This document shows positions 29,601-38,125 of a stretch of 64,000 nucleotides of DNA, in pieces. A model generated the notes under the pieces. It saw only the letters and a program-made list of their open reading frames with translations, was not told where the DNA came from and ran no database searches. Position numbers and translations under genes: made by a program. This DNA comes from Prosthecobacter algae. Lineage in GTDB: Bacteria; Verrucomicrobiota; Verrucomicrobiia; Verrucomicrobiales; Verrucomicrobiaceae. The stretch spans positions 62,001-126,000 of the forward strand of contig NZ_BAABIA010000009.1 of NCBI RefSeq assembly GCF_039542385.1, written 5' to 3'. Positions within the stretch are counted from its first letter, which is position 1. Each line of letters opens with the position of its first letter.

Positions 29601-31031
29601 TTAGAATGCCTTGAGGCTGATTTCCAGATAAGCAAAGTCGGTGTCCTGTGGCCGTCCCTGGCCACGGGTAAAATCGCCAGCCGTGAAGTGGGCATAACCG
29701 AGGATGGCTTCCACCTTGGGTGTCACCTGCCAGCGGATGCGTCCATCGAACTCGTGCCCGATCATGCTGCCGCTGTCGCCCTGACGATCACGAAGATTGG
29801 CGGCAGAAAAGCGGTCCGTGTCGCTGGCCAGCCAATAGAAGCTGTATCCCAGATCCATTCGCAACTTCTTGTTTGGCGTCAGCTCCAGCCGCAGCTTCGG
29901 AGTGCTGATGTTCTCATAGACGATGTAGTCATTCGCGGACCAGGGGCGGCCAAAGCCAAAGAAACGCTCAAAGCGGTTGTCCTCGTTGTCATTGGGATCC
30001 TGGTCACCACTGGCATAACCATAAAAGAGACTGAAGCGCGGCTGCCAGGGCTGCTTGAAACTGTAACCCACCTCCACCGAACCACCGTAAGCCTGCAGAT
30101 CCTTGGAGCCGCTGTAGCCAAACTGATAAACCAAATTGAAATCATAATCGAAGCCGGTCTCCCCCACCACGCCATACCCACGCAGACCGGGTGAATGTAC
30201 CAGCCGCTCTTCCACCTTTCCATGCGCAGACTGGTTGAGGGCAAGGTAATAGGGTTCCAGCGTGATGACATCGGACCAGCGGCGCCAGTGGCCGATGGCG
30301 GCATACATCCACTGCTGCTCCACCGGCCTGTCCCAGTCATATTTCTGGCGGTTCAGCGGCTGCACCGCCAGCAGGTCCAGTTGCCAGTCATTGCTCTCCT
30401 GCCCCACGCGGCCCTGAAAGCCCTGAAAGGTATTGGCCGTGTTTCGCCACTGATTGTTCCCGATAAGACGACGGTCCAGAAACTCGAAGTTATGGATGCC
30501 GTAGCGAAGGCTTACTGGGCGGCTGTTACCCAGTGCATCTGTGCCCAGGGCATCCTCAAAGTAGAGCTCGGCATAAAGGCGGATGATCTCAAACTCATTC
30601 ACATCCCGGTTATCCCGCGGGTAGTTGCCATTGTAGCGGCGGGAATCCTGCATCTCGACGGCGAAGCGGAAAGGATCCAGCACATCATGGATGCCCAGGT
30701 AGGCCCGGGTGCGGTGCAGCAGCGGCTCGTCCAGCCCCGCCTCGGCACGCCGGAGATCGTCATCACGATATTCATAACGAAAGCGGTAATCCAGCCCGAG
30801 GTCTAGCCATGCCGCATTCTGCAAAACATCCCAGCCAAGTTTGGAGGCCTGCGTGGCGTATTTGGGCAGGTCAGGATCCCGAGTCGTGCTGTAACTTTTC
30901 GGTGCGCGGTAATAGCTCGTCGGGCCAGCATCCGCAGCCATCATCGAGGTGATGAAAACGGAACCGCCCAGAGACACCGCGAGGGCCGTCTTCTGGAGCA
31001 TGGTCAGCAAGCTAAAGAGATGAAGGTTCAT
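29601..31031 (-). CDS. Outer-membrane beta-barrel, alginate-export (AlgE-like) family
   Basis: A 476-residue exported protein, with signal peptide from the region LQKTALAVSLGGSVFITSMMAADA; a second in-frame ATG at 31001 would give a shorter signal and may be the true start. Residues about 65-476 consist of alternating polar and aromatic strands typical of a 16-18-strand barrel (for example LDYRFRYEYRDDDL, FRFAVEMQDSRRY, ELYFEDA), resembling the alginate_export/porin family, and the chain ends with the C-terminal Phe typical of outer-membrane proteins. Being the first gene of the ABC cassette, it is a plausible substrate pore for that importer. Confidence 0.8.
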   Translation of the reverse strand: MNLHLFSLLTMLQKTALAVSLGGSVFITSMMAADAGPTSYYRAPKSYSTTRDPDLPKYATQASKLGWDVLQNAAWLDLGLDYRFRYEYRDDDLRRAEAGLDEPLLHRTRAYLGIHDVLDPFRFAVEMQDSRRYNGNYPRDNRDVNEFEIIRLYAELYFEDALGTDALGNSRPVSLRYGIHNFEFLDRRLIGNNQWRNTANTFQGFQGRVGQESNDWQLDLLAVQPLNRQKYDWDRPVEQQWMYAAIGHWRRWSDVITLEPYYLALNQSAHGKVEERLVHSPGLRGYGVVGETGFDYDFNLVYQFGYSGSKDLQAYGGSVEVGYSFKQPWQPRFSLFYGYASGDQDPNDNEDNRFERFFGFGRPWSANDYIVYENISTPKLRLELTPNKKLRMDLGYSFYWLASDTDRFSAANLRDRQGDSGSMIGHEFDGRIRWQVTPKVEAILGYAHFTAGDFTRGQGRPQDTDFAYLEISLKAF

Positions 31032-31089
31032 GAGAAAAAAGGTCCCGACAAGGCTGCTTTATAACAAGGCAGCGGGCCGCTCCGCGCAT

Positions 31090-31177
31090 ATTCCTATTCT
31101 TTATAAATACACTCGTCAAGTAGGAATTAAAACAGACCACAACCGTCGGTTGTTTTTCGTCTTGGAGACTCTACAAT
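31090..31177. promoter_or_regulatory. Divergent promoter region with two palindromes
   Basis: Between the barrel gene (minus) and the amidase gene (plus). The plus strand has TTGTTT (31150-31155), 16 bases, TACAAT (31172-31177), a plausible promoter for the amidase. A 15-base palindrome with 7-bp arms (31139-31153) overlaps its -35. On the left, inverted 7-mers ATTCCTA (31090-31096) and TAGGAAT (31121-31127) flank a minus-strand TTGACG (31119-31114), the likely -35 region of the barrel operon. Confidence 0.45.
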
Positions 31178-31225
31178 AAGAGCATTGGGGTGCAGTTTTC
31201 ACTGCTCGCTCACCCGCCTTTTCCC

Positions 31226-31996
31226 ATGCATCTCTACGCCGTCCAGCTTGATTCCGTTTGGGAGGACAAAGCCGCTAACTTTACCAAGGTCCGCGCACTT
31301 TTGGCGGAAGCTGCTCCCCTGCCCGGCTCCCTGATTGTGCTGCCTGAAATGTTTGCCACCGGGTTCAGTTGCAACTTGGCGATCACCGCCGAGCTCATGG
31401 CGGCTGAAACGGAAAATTTCTTTCGCGAGGTGGCCTCCCGCTGGCAATGCGCTGTGCTGGGCGGCCTAGTGGTTTCGGTGTCGGATGAGCTAGGTAGCAA
31501 TCAGGCGCTCGCCATTGCCCCGGATGGCCGGGAGCTTGTGCGCTACTGCAAAATTCGCCCCTTCAGTCTTGGCGGAGAATCCAATGTTCACCAAGCAGGC
31601 ACAGAAACCGCCATCTTCCCATGGCAGGACCTCCAAGTAGCACCGCTGGTCTGCTACGATCTGCGGTTCCCTGAACTAGGACGTGCAGCTCTGGCCCAGG
31701 GGGCCGAAGTGCTCGTTTACATCGCCGCCTGGCCCGCGCGCCGGATTCAGCACTGGCTGACTTTGCTGCAAGCCCGAGCCATCGAAAACCAGGCCTACGT
31801 CGTCGGGGTAAACCGCTGCGGGCAGGAACCTAACTACACCTACTGTGGCCGCAGTGTGGTGGTGGACCCACATGGCGTCATCATCGCCGATGCCTCAGAT
31901 GGGGAAAAAGTGCTGCACTGCCAAATCCATCCCGCCATTGTCAGAAACTGGCGGCAGGACTTCCCGGCTGTGCAAGACTTTCAGAAAGGCTTGTAG
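31226..31996 (+). CDS. Carbon-nitrogen hydrolase, omega-amidase/nitrilase family
   Basis: A 256-residue nitrilase-superfamily enzyme, probably an omega-amidase of the YafV/NIT2 type that hydrolyses 2-oxoglutaramate or 2-oxosuccinamate. The Glu-Lys-Cys triad is visible: PEMFATGF (Glu), YCKIRPFSLGGE (Lys) and PLVCYDLRFPE (Cys). The start at 31226 gives the family N-terminus MHLYAVQLDSVWEDK; an upstream start adds 12 residues unlike the family. It is transcribed divergently from the transporter operon and convergently with the secretin gene. Cytoplasmic. Confidence 0.87.
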   Translation: MHLYAVQLDSVWEDKAANFTKVRALLAEAAPLPGSLIVLPEMFATGFSCNLAITAELMAAETENFFREVASRWQCAVLGGLVVSVSDELGSNQALAIAPDGRELVRYCKIRPFSLGGESNVHQAGTETAIFPWQDLQVAPLVCYDLRFPELGRAALAQGAEVLVYIAAWPARRIQHWLTLLQARAIENQAYVVGVNRCGQEPNYTYCGRSVVVDPHGVIIADASDGEKVLHCQIHPAIVRNWRQDFPAVQDFQKGL

Positions 31997-32084
31997 GCCC
32001 TGGCGAGTTCTTTTGCTTTTTCTCCTCAATTCACTTCACAGGCACCAGAATAGAACACCTGCGTCATTGGAGAATTACACTCTA

Positions 32085-32105
32085 GCAGCCGAGATAAACG
32101 GCTGC
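32085..32105. terminator. Hairpin between convergent amidase and secretin genes
   Basis: GCAGCCG (32085-32091) and CGGCTGC (32099-32105) form a perfect 7-bp stem with a 7-base loop. It lies between two convergent genes, consistent with a shared 3'-end signal, but no T-tract follows on either side. Confidence 0.4.
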
Positions 32106-32131
32106 AGATGCTAACCTCTGTGAAGAGACCA

Positions 32132-34720
32132 CTATTGCAGTTCCGGAGTGCCAAAAGGAATCTCTTCTGCCTTAGGGTCGCGCTTAAACAATTTGTTCAC
32201 CAAAGAACGAAGGCGGCCTTCTTTGACGGGGGGTGGCGCATAGACTTCCTTGGAAGGATAGCTTTGGCGATTTTTTTCGTGGTTCATGAAGCCTGTGACT
32301 TCACGGCCAAAGCTGCTATTGCCAGGGCTGTCCTGGGCCGAAGGAGGCAGATCGTAATCGGCCCGGACGATGCGAGGCTCGATAAAGATCAGAAGTTCGC
32401 GGCGGGCATCGTCTTTGCCTCGGGAGCCTGTGAGGAAGTTCAAAACAGGCACATTTGAAAGGATAGGCACACCCGTTCTGTCCTTGCTTTTGCCCTCACG
32501 GATCAGTCCGCCCAAGAGGACTGTGGACTGGTTTTTGCACATCACGACAGTGTTGAGAAGCTGCTTGCTCAACACGGGATATTCGTTCCCCGCAATCTCG
32601 GTGTTGTCCGTGGCTTCGCTGTTCTCCTGGGAGATTTGCAGCGTCAGTTCGTCGTCGGAGTTGATGAGAGGAACAATGTTCAAGCTGAGAGCAACATCCT
32701 GATATTGGACGTTGGAGAGGAGGCCGTTGTTTGCACCTCCACCGACGAGTCCCTGGGTGGATGTGGCGATAGGGAAGGACTGACCGCTGCTGATCAGTGC
32801 TGGTGTGTTGTTCATGGTGAACACCGAAGGCCTGGAAATGACCTTGAAGTTTTGATAGCTGTCCAATGCATTGACGATCACGTCCACATTCTGGCTGATC
32901 GCGCCATAGAAAGCGAAACCGTTGCCAGTAGCAAGATCCGTCAGACTGAGAGGCAAACGAGGATTCAGAGGCGCGATCCCGCTGCCAAGGCGGCTGGCAA
33001 GGCTGCTGGAGGCCCCGGTGGCCGTGCCATTGCGACGACTGCGGAACAGCCACTCGACACCGAAACTTTCACCTTTGCTCAACTGCACTTCACCGATCAC
33101 AGCGGAGATCAGGATCTGCTGAGGACGGCGATCGAGCTCATCCAGAATTTCATTGAGCACACGAAGATGCTCAGGCGGGCCGGAAGCAAAAAGGGAGTTT
33201 GCGGTCGGGTCGCTGATGAGCAGCGTTTTGCCGATGACCAGGGAACGCGGGCCATTGTTTGGCCGCAGAGGCTGCAGATTACCGCCGCCACCCCCACCCA
33301 GGCCACTTCCACCGCCGCCAAAACCACCGCCGCTGCTGCTGCCGAATCCACTGCTGCTGCTGCCAAATCCGCCATTGCTGCTGCTGCCGAAACCACTGCT
33401 ACTGCTGTTGCCAAAAAGACCGCTGCTGCCCGTGCCTGAACCGGAGGTCCCGGTGCTGCTATTGCGGTTGTTTGAAGAGGAACTGTTGGACTGGCCTAGG
33501 CTGTTCACGCCGCCGCTGCCACCGGAGCCTGAGTCTTCACCTTCTGTGCGAGCGATGGCATCGCTGATGATGCCCATCGCAGCCTCGACTCCGAGATAGT
33601 TCAGCGTGCGTGAAACAAAGGTGCGAAGTTCAGAGGCCGCATCCAGTTCCGTCACCAGGGTCTCGATGTATTCGAGGGTGTCCGGCATGGCGATGACCAG
33701 CAGACGGTTGGTGCGGGGGATGGCGAGAATTTTGGGCTTTACCTCGGCTGCGGTGGAACCTTCGGCACCGACACCTGCCGGAAGTGCGGCAAGCTGTGGC
33801 TGGGGAATGCCACCGGGCTGAGCAATGGTGGGCGTGCTGGGCCGACCAGTGGCACCCCCTGCTCCCCCCTCTTTTTCATCGAGTCCCAGGATCTCATCCA
33901 GGGCCTTCTTTACATCTTCAGCATCTGAGCGGACGAGCTGAATGCGTTTGGTAACTGTAGCTCCTGGTTTCACATCCAGACGCTCCAGCAGGCCTAGAAT
34001 GGAACGGATGGTGTTGCTGTTTTCCACAATGACCAAAGCCTTGGCATTGGGGACCGGCGTGATGACGCCATAGCTATGGCGGGGGATGATCTGATCAATC
34101 GCCTTCACCGCATCATCCGGAGTCAGGTACTTCAAAATGGCGACAAAACTCACCACCTGATCCGTCTCTGGCAAGTCAGCGGCAGCCTCAAACAAAGGAG
34201 CACCTTCAGCCTGGGCCTTCTTGCCCTCGCCCAGGATCTTGACCATGCCCTCACCCGCCGGTGCAAAGGAATAGCCGTTCAGCAAAAGGCTCTTTTCGAT
34301 GAACATGATGGCCCTGTCCTTGGGCAGCTCCCCCGTGGTCTCGATGGAGACCGTCACCTGCTCGATGGCAGCATCCCGAATGATTTTCAGCCCCGTCAGG
34401 TCTTCATAGACGAGGAGAATCTGGGACAGAGGGGTGTTAGGAAACTGGAGTTCCACACCGCCGCCGGGCTTAATGGCATCTTCGGGGCGGATGGCGGGAC
34501 GTTCTTCACCTGGATTGGCGGCATTGCCTGCAGCTCCGGGACGCTGCGGAGCCCCCCCGGTCGGAGGCACATTAGGCCTGGGGCGATTAAAGCCAGCAGC
34601 ACCAGGAGGGGGCACGGCATTCGGATTGGTCGGGCGCGCCTGCGGTGGAATCTGAGCCAACAGAACAGTCGCTGGGCCAAGGCAGGCAGCCAGAAGAATG
34701 CGGCGGTAGGAAACGATCAT
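32132..34720 (-). CDS. Secretin, GspD/PilQ-like outer-membrane channel
   Basis: An 862-residue secretin. A signal peptide (1-22) is followed by a Pro/Gly-rich linker, then N-terminal periplasmic modules: an N0/STN-like domain (VELQFPNTPLSQILLVYEDLTG), an N1 domain (VSFVAILKYLTPDDAVKAID) and an N2 domain with repeated KALVIVENSN and RLLVIAMPDTLEY units. Residues about 393-487 are an unusual Gly/Ser/Phe-rich insert. The C-terminal secretin domain has VISRPSVFTMNNTPALISSGQ, VALSLNIVPLIN and VPILSNVPVLNFL near its end, then a basic tail with KLFKRDP. It forms the multimeric outer-membrane gate of a type II secretion or type IV pilus-like machine. Last gene of the envelope operon. Confidence 0.93.
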   Translation of the reverse strand: MIVSYRRILLAACLGPATVLLAQIPPQARPTNPNAVPPPGAAGFNRPRPNVPPTGGAPQRPGAAGNAANPGEERPAIRPEDAIKPGGGVELQFPNTPLSQILLVYEDLTGLKIIRDAAIEQVTVSIETTGELPKDRAIMFIEKSLLLNGYSFAPAGEGMVKILGEGKKAQAEGAPLFEAAADLPETDQVVSFVAILKYLTPDDAVKAIDQIIPRHSYGVITPVPNAKALVIVENSNTIRSILGLLERLDVKPGATVTKRIQLVRSDAEDVKKALDEILGLDEKEGGAGGATGRPSTPTIAQPGGIPQPQLAALPAGVGAEGSTAAEVKPKILAIPRTNRLLVIAMPDTLEYIETLVTELDAASELRTFVSRTLNYLGVEAAMGIISDAIARTEGEDSGSGGSGGVNSLGQSNSSSSNNRNSSTGTSGSGTGSSGLFGNSSSSGFGSSSNGGFGSSSSGFGSSSGGGFGGGGSGLGGGGGGNLQPLRPNNGPRSLVIGKTLLISDPTANSLFASGPPEHLRVLNEILDELDRRPQQILISAVIGEVQLSKGESFGVEWLFRSRRNGTATGASSSLASRLGSGIAPLNPRLPLSLTDLATGNGFAFYGAISQNVDVIVNALDSYQNFKVISRPSVFTMNNTPALISSGQSFPIATSTQGLVGGGANNGLLSNVQYQDVALSLNIVPLINSDDELTLQISQENSEATDNTEIAGNEYPVLSKQLLNTVVMCKNQSTVLLGGLIREGKSKDRTGVPILSNVPVLNFLTGSRGKDDARRELLIFIEPRIVRADYDLPPSAQDSPGNSSFGREVTGFMNHEKNRQSYPSKEVYAPPPVKEGRLRSLVNKLFKRDPKAEEIPFGTPELQ

Positions 34721-34741
34721 GAGGATGGACTGGCTAAAGGC

Positions 34742-35503
34742 TTACTGCGGCTGGGCTGGCGGCACAACAGGTGCGGGTATCAACTGGCGACGGCGGGAAA
34801 TGGTGGGGGGGCTACTAGCGGCTGGCACACCGGTATTCGGCGTATTGGCGGCAGGTACGGCTCCTGGCAAAATAGCACCCCGAGGAGGCGTGACGTTGAC
34901 AGGCTGATTAGGCTGCCCCGGCTGTGGGGGGCGCAGATTGGGATTGCCCTGGACGGCTCCAGGCTGGCCAGCACCCGGGGCCTTGAAGGTGTTGCTCACC
35001 GTCACGGGCCGGGAGGTGAGGTTGTCATCATACTTGAGCGTTGCTTTTTTACCGTCCTTCTCCAGCTCCACAGAAGCTTCGTTGCGGTTGCGGTTGAAGT
35101 TGGCGGACACCAGCTTAAACTCGCTTTTGGCATCGCCATCGCTAGTCACCCGCTTGAACTCCGCTGTCTGCTTGTTCTGCACACTGATGGTGATCTTACC
35201 CGTGGTGCTTTTGTACATCCCGGCTAGGGCCCAGTCATTGGACCAATCGATGATTGGACCAGATGGCGTGTTGGTAATCAGCAAAAAGGGATTCTTCTTC
35301 CAGGTTTCCTGGTAACGTGCATTTTCGAAGGCTTTGGGAATGACTTCTTCACTCAGCACTTCCGCCGCAGTGGGCGGAGTGGAAATGGGAGATTCCGCCC
35401 CGGCTTGATCTGGGGAGGAGGCATCTGGCTCGACGGCATTCTCCTGAGCGAGCCCACTCATGGCAACACAACCCAGGATTAGAAATGTGAGCAGCCTTTT
35501 CAT
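34742..35503 (-). CDS. Exported Pro-rich protein, GspC/PilP-like position
   Basis: A 253-residue protein with a signal peptide or anchor (KRLLTFLILGCVAMSGLAQ). The middle (WKKNPFLLITNTPSGPIIDWSNDWALAGMY) recalls the homology region of GspC/PilP in sequence order only (NPF, then short strands), followed by a strand-rich section and a long C-terminal tail (about 160-253) very rich in Pro, Gln and Asn. Its start overlaps the upstream gene's stop by four bases (ATGA), and the secretin follows after 21 bases, so it probably bridges the inner-membrane platform to the secretin. Family assignment is inference. Confidence 0.5.
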   Translation of the reverse strand: MKRLLTFLILGCVAMSGLAQENAVEPDASSPDQAGAESPISTPPTAAEVLSEEVIPKAFENARYQETWKKNPFLLITNTPSGPIIDWSNDWALAGMYKSTTGKITISVQNKQTAEFKRVTSDGDAKSEFKLVSANFNRNRNEASVELEKDGKKATLKYDDNLTSRPVTVSNTFKAPGAGQPGAVQGNPNLRPPQPGQPNQPVNVTPPRGAILPGAVPAANTPNTGVPAASSPPTISRRRQLIPAPVVPPAQPQ

Positions 35504-36024
35504 AGAGGTGGAAGGCGGAACCATTTCTGAATGTTTAAGTTCACGATGATCTGGGCGGTATCGTCATTATTGACGGTCATCGTCATCGAAGGAATGCTGA
35601 TGTAGGAATCTGGCTTTTGCAGGTCGTGTAGCCACTCGTTGATTTCCTTCCAACCTCCATGGGCTTCCAAATTGAAGGTGGAGGAGACAATGCCTGCGCG
35701 TTCAGTCGGCTCGATAGGCTGAATTTTTGGGAGCTTAATCCCATGCGATCCAGCAGACGTTTCCAATTGCTCCAGGAAGCCGTTGTCGGCCTCGCCACGG
35801 CGGGTGAAAAGGGGCTGTTTTTCGGTAAGCCAAGTGAAACGCTCGTTCCAAAATTCTTTCTGAGCCAGGAGATCTTCGGCTTCCAAACGGCGTGTCTCCA
35901 CCTCAATGGAGCGGACATCCACGCTTTGTTTCCAGTTCTTGAGCTTGGTGAGACCAATGAAAGCGCCACCGATGACGACCACAGCCCCTAGACCCAGGGC
36001 AAGACGTTGTTCGTTGGCGGTCAT
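35500..36024 (-). CDS. PilO/GspM-like inner-membrane assembly protein
   Basis: A 174-residue bitopic protein: short cytoplasmic tail, one membrane helix (about 9-26), a coiled-coil-like stretch (SVDVRSIEVETRRLEAEDLLAQKEF) and a C-terminal ferredoxin-like periplasmic domain (AGIVSSTFNLEAHGGWKEINEWLHDLQKPDSYISI). This is the layout of PilO/GspM. It overlaps its upstream neighbour by four bases and its downstream neighbour by four bases, so the three are translationally coupled. Confidence 0.7.
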   Translation of the reverse strand: MTANEQRLALGLGAVVVIGGAFIGLTKLKNWKQSVDVRSIEVETRRLEAEDLLAQKEFWNERFTWLTEKQPLFTRRGEADNGFLEQLETSAGSHGIKLPKIQPIEPTERAGIVSSTFNLEAHGGWKEINEWLHDLQKPDSYISIPSMTMTVNNDDTAQIIVNLNIQKWFRLPPL

Positions 36025-37304
36025 AGCTGGGTCACCTCCGTTTCAGCAGCCACCAGTTCCGCAGGTCGACCTTCGGCACGGAAGGTGGCGGTGCCATCGT
36101 TAAGATTGGTCGGATTGGGAAAGTCCCAAACCCAGCGTTTGAAGGCCTCATGCGAGATCAGCTTTTCGCGAAAATCAATGCCATGGCCCAGGCTGGAGGC
36201 GGCACCGGCAATAACGATGCCGTCTTCACGAAGTTCGAAGCTGGTGATGCGGATGTTTTGTTGGGGAAGCAACTGCACAAGCTGATGCAGAGCCTCGACA
36301 GGATAAAGCTCCGGAGTGACGGCAAAGCGCATGTCTTCCCAGGCCGCCTGGGCATCGCGGATGGTGACCAACTCTGGCTCCAGGGCTTCCAGACGAGCCG
36401 CCTCTTTGGCCACCGAGTGTTGGCGCAGGGCGACGCGAGCGGCAAAGGCCCCAAGCGCGGCAATGAGCACAAAGGTGAAGGCGAGCGCCCCCATCATGAC
36501 CATGCGGCGTTGCTGCCGTTCGTGGCGCAGCCTAACCACAGGTGCAGGAATGAGCCGGGAGGCATGATGTGGGAGCGAAGGGGTCTGCTCCTGGCGCAGC
36601 GTTACCGGCATGTCCAGATCGCGTGTGAAGTCATCCGTGATGAGGTCTTCCAGCAAAGCTGGGGCTTCCGCCCCCTCTTCTCCCACCGACAATGCAGCGC
36701 GGGCGGAACTAACCACAGCTAGCGATTGCACACTCGGCGTTAGGCCGCCGAGCTCCAGGGAGGCGAGGATGCAACGAATCTCCGCTGCAGCATCTGCATC
36801 CAGCACACGGCCAGCCAGGGCCTGGCAGTAAAGCGGTTCGCCGGTTTCATGAGGGATCGCGAGGACCAGGGCCCCTGCTTCGCGCCAGATGAGGGCTTCC
36901 CCCGGCTGGAGCTGATGAAAGGCCACCGATGGGGCGAATTTGGCATCGCTTCCTTCTTCCAGAATATCCGCAGGCAGCGGGGCCACCTGAATGAAACTGA
37001 TGGAGCGCTGGTCGCGATCATCCTGACCGAGATTCCAAACGTCGAAGTTGTTGGAGTCCGAGGTTTCCTGGCCAAAACCCGCAGCCTCCAGCTCCAACTG
37101 GGCCATGGATTCGCGTCGTGCGGGATCCACACCCTGAAAACGAAATGGCACCGTGATGAGACTGCGCGCCGGAAGGGCGATCCAGGCGGTGCCACGGCGG
37201 GAGCGCGAATCCTGGTCGGCCTGTGCCTCGCTGCCAGCACGAAGACGCCATGCACGGAATCCCTCCTCGTGAGGGATGAGCATGAGTTCGTCAGGATTTT
37301 TCAT
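36021..37304 (-). CDS. GspL/PilM-PilN-like inner-membrane platform protein
   Basis: A 427-residue protein. The cytoplasmic part (1-265) has scattered strands like the actin-like cytoplasmic domain of GspL/PilM (LMLIPHEEGFRAWRLRAG, ALPARSLITVPFRF, VAPLPADILE). One membrane helix lies at about 268-292 (MGALAFTFVLIAALGAFAAR), followed by a coiled coil and a PilN-like periplasmic domain ending VTQL. It resembles a PilM-PilN fusion, that is GspL. The ATG at 37304 is chosen over a TTG two codons upstream. Confidence 0.68.
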   Translation of the reverse strand: MKNPDELMLIPHEEGFRAWRLRAGSEAQADQDSRSRRGTAWIALPARSLITVPFRFQGVDPARRESMAQLELEAAGFGQETSDSNNFDVWNLGQDDRDQRSISFIQVAPLPADILEEGSDAKFAPSVAFHQLQPGEALIWREAGALVLAIPHETGEPLYCQALAGRVLDADAAAEIRCILASLELGGLTPSVQSLAVVSSARAALSVGEEGAEAPALLEDLITDDFTRDLDMPVTLRQEQTPSLPHHASRLIPAPVVRLRHERQQRRMVMMGALAFTFVLIAALGAFAARVALRQHSVAKEAARLEALEPELVTIRDAQAAWEDMRFAVTPELYPVEALHQLVQLLPQQNIRITSFELREDGIVIAGAASSLGHGIDFREKLISHEAFKRWVWDFPNPTNLNDGTATFRAEGRPAELVAAETEVTQL

Positions 37305-37325
37305 GGGCAAAAAAGGGAAGCCTGT

Positions 37326-37354
37326 AGGATATCAAATGCCTATGCAGAGTGCAA
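37326..37354 (-). promoter_or_regulatory. Candidate promoter for the secretin operon
   Basis: On the minus strand TTGCAC (37354-37349) and TATCCT (37331-37326) are separated by 17 bases and lie 22 bases before the GspL-like start. Matches are partial, so this is tentative. Confidence 0.35.
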
Positions 37355-37425
37355 GGCAGGATGGGAGACAGCACTGTCACTAAGACGGTTCAAAGATTCC
37401 GCCAACAGAAGGATTCAAGTTTGGA

Positions 37426-38067
37426 CTACTGGGCCTGGAGCGTCTTCAGCTCCTCTGCCGCCCATTTGTCCCAAGCGGGATAATCCGTGCCGTAATCATC
37501 CCCCGCGAGGATGCTCATCACGTTGCGCACTTCCTCATTCTGGGGGTGCTGGGGGTTTTTGAGGATGTTCAGGAACAACGGCAACTGAAGGGTCCGCTCG
37601 CGGTTCATGAGGTCTGAAAACAGCACTTCGATGACTTCGGGATTCGTCTTCTGGTCAACCAGGAGACCGGCGATAAGGCTGTAGTCCTCATCACTGGTCA
37701 GGTTGACCAAATGGCGGCTGGCATTGACCTGGGCTTCGCCATTGAGCTTTTTGACAAGCTCCTGCAAGTCCCTAGCCATCTGCGGGATCTCTTTTTCAGA
37801 ACGCAGAATCTCGTCGATGAGCACATCACCTTCCTCAGCCGTCGTCAACTGGGTGGCAGGGGCGGATCCAGCAGGCATCTGGGTGGTAGGTGCCAGCGGC
37901 TGAATGTCCGTTTTTGCCGCTGGCTTGGCCTGGGACTTTTCAGCCACATCTGGGCGCACGGGCTCTGAACCGCCGAACTGCCAGGCAATGTAAAGCACGG
38001 CAGCAACAGCGAGACCGGAGACGATGAGAACGAGTCGTTGTTTAGACGAAGAAGAGGCTGAAGACAT
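37426..38067 (-). CDS. Single-pass membrane protein, unknown function
   Basis: A 213-residue protein. A Ser-rich N-terminus (MSSASSSSKQR) leads to a membrane helix at about 12-30, then a Pro/Ala/Lys-rich linker (to about 75) and a folded helical C-terminal domain (78-213) with regular leucine spacing that could be short HEAT-like repeats (SRHLVNLTSDEDYSLIAGLL, LPLFLNILKNPQHP). It lies upstream of the GspL-like gene and downstream of rng, so it may belong to either unit. No family is recognised. Confidence 0.5.
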   Translation of the reverse strand: MSSASSSSKQRLVLIVSGLAVAAVLYIAWQFGGSEPVRPDVAEKSQAKPAAKTDIQPLAPTTQMPAGSAPATQLTTAEEGDVLIDEILRSEKEIPQMARDLQELVKKLNGEAQVNASRHLVNLTSDEDYSLIAGLLVDQKTNPEVIEVLFSDLMNRERTLQLPLFLNILKNPQHPQNEEVRNVMSILAGDDYGTDYPAWDKWAAEELKTLQAQ

Positions 38068-38125
38068 AGGCGTTATGACAAGCGGCGGAGCGGAATACGT
38101 TCAAATCCAAAATGCACCGAAAACG

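Noticed and set aside
32103..32114. 12-base match to about 63844-63855 as a repeat family
   Set aside because: A match of this length is expected by chance in 64 kb and the flanks differ.
33290..33500. Ala/Ser/Gly codon runs near the secretin as a possible CRISPR or satellite repeat
   Set aside because: They encode a low-complexity protein segment in frame with the secretin; no regular spacers.
37305..37310. TTG start two codons before the GspL-like ATG
   Set aside because: The ATG is available six bases downstream and no signal favours TTG.
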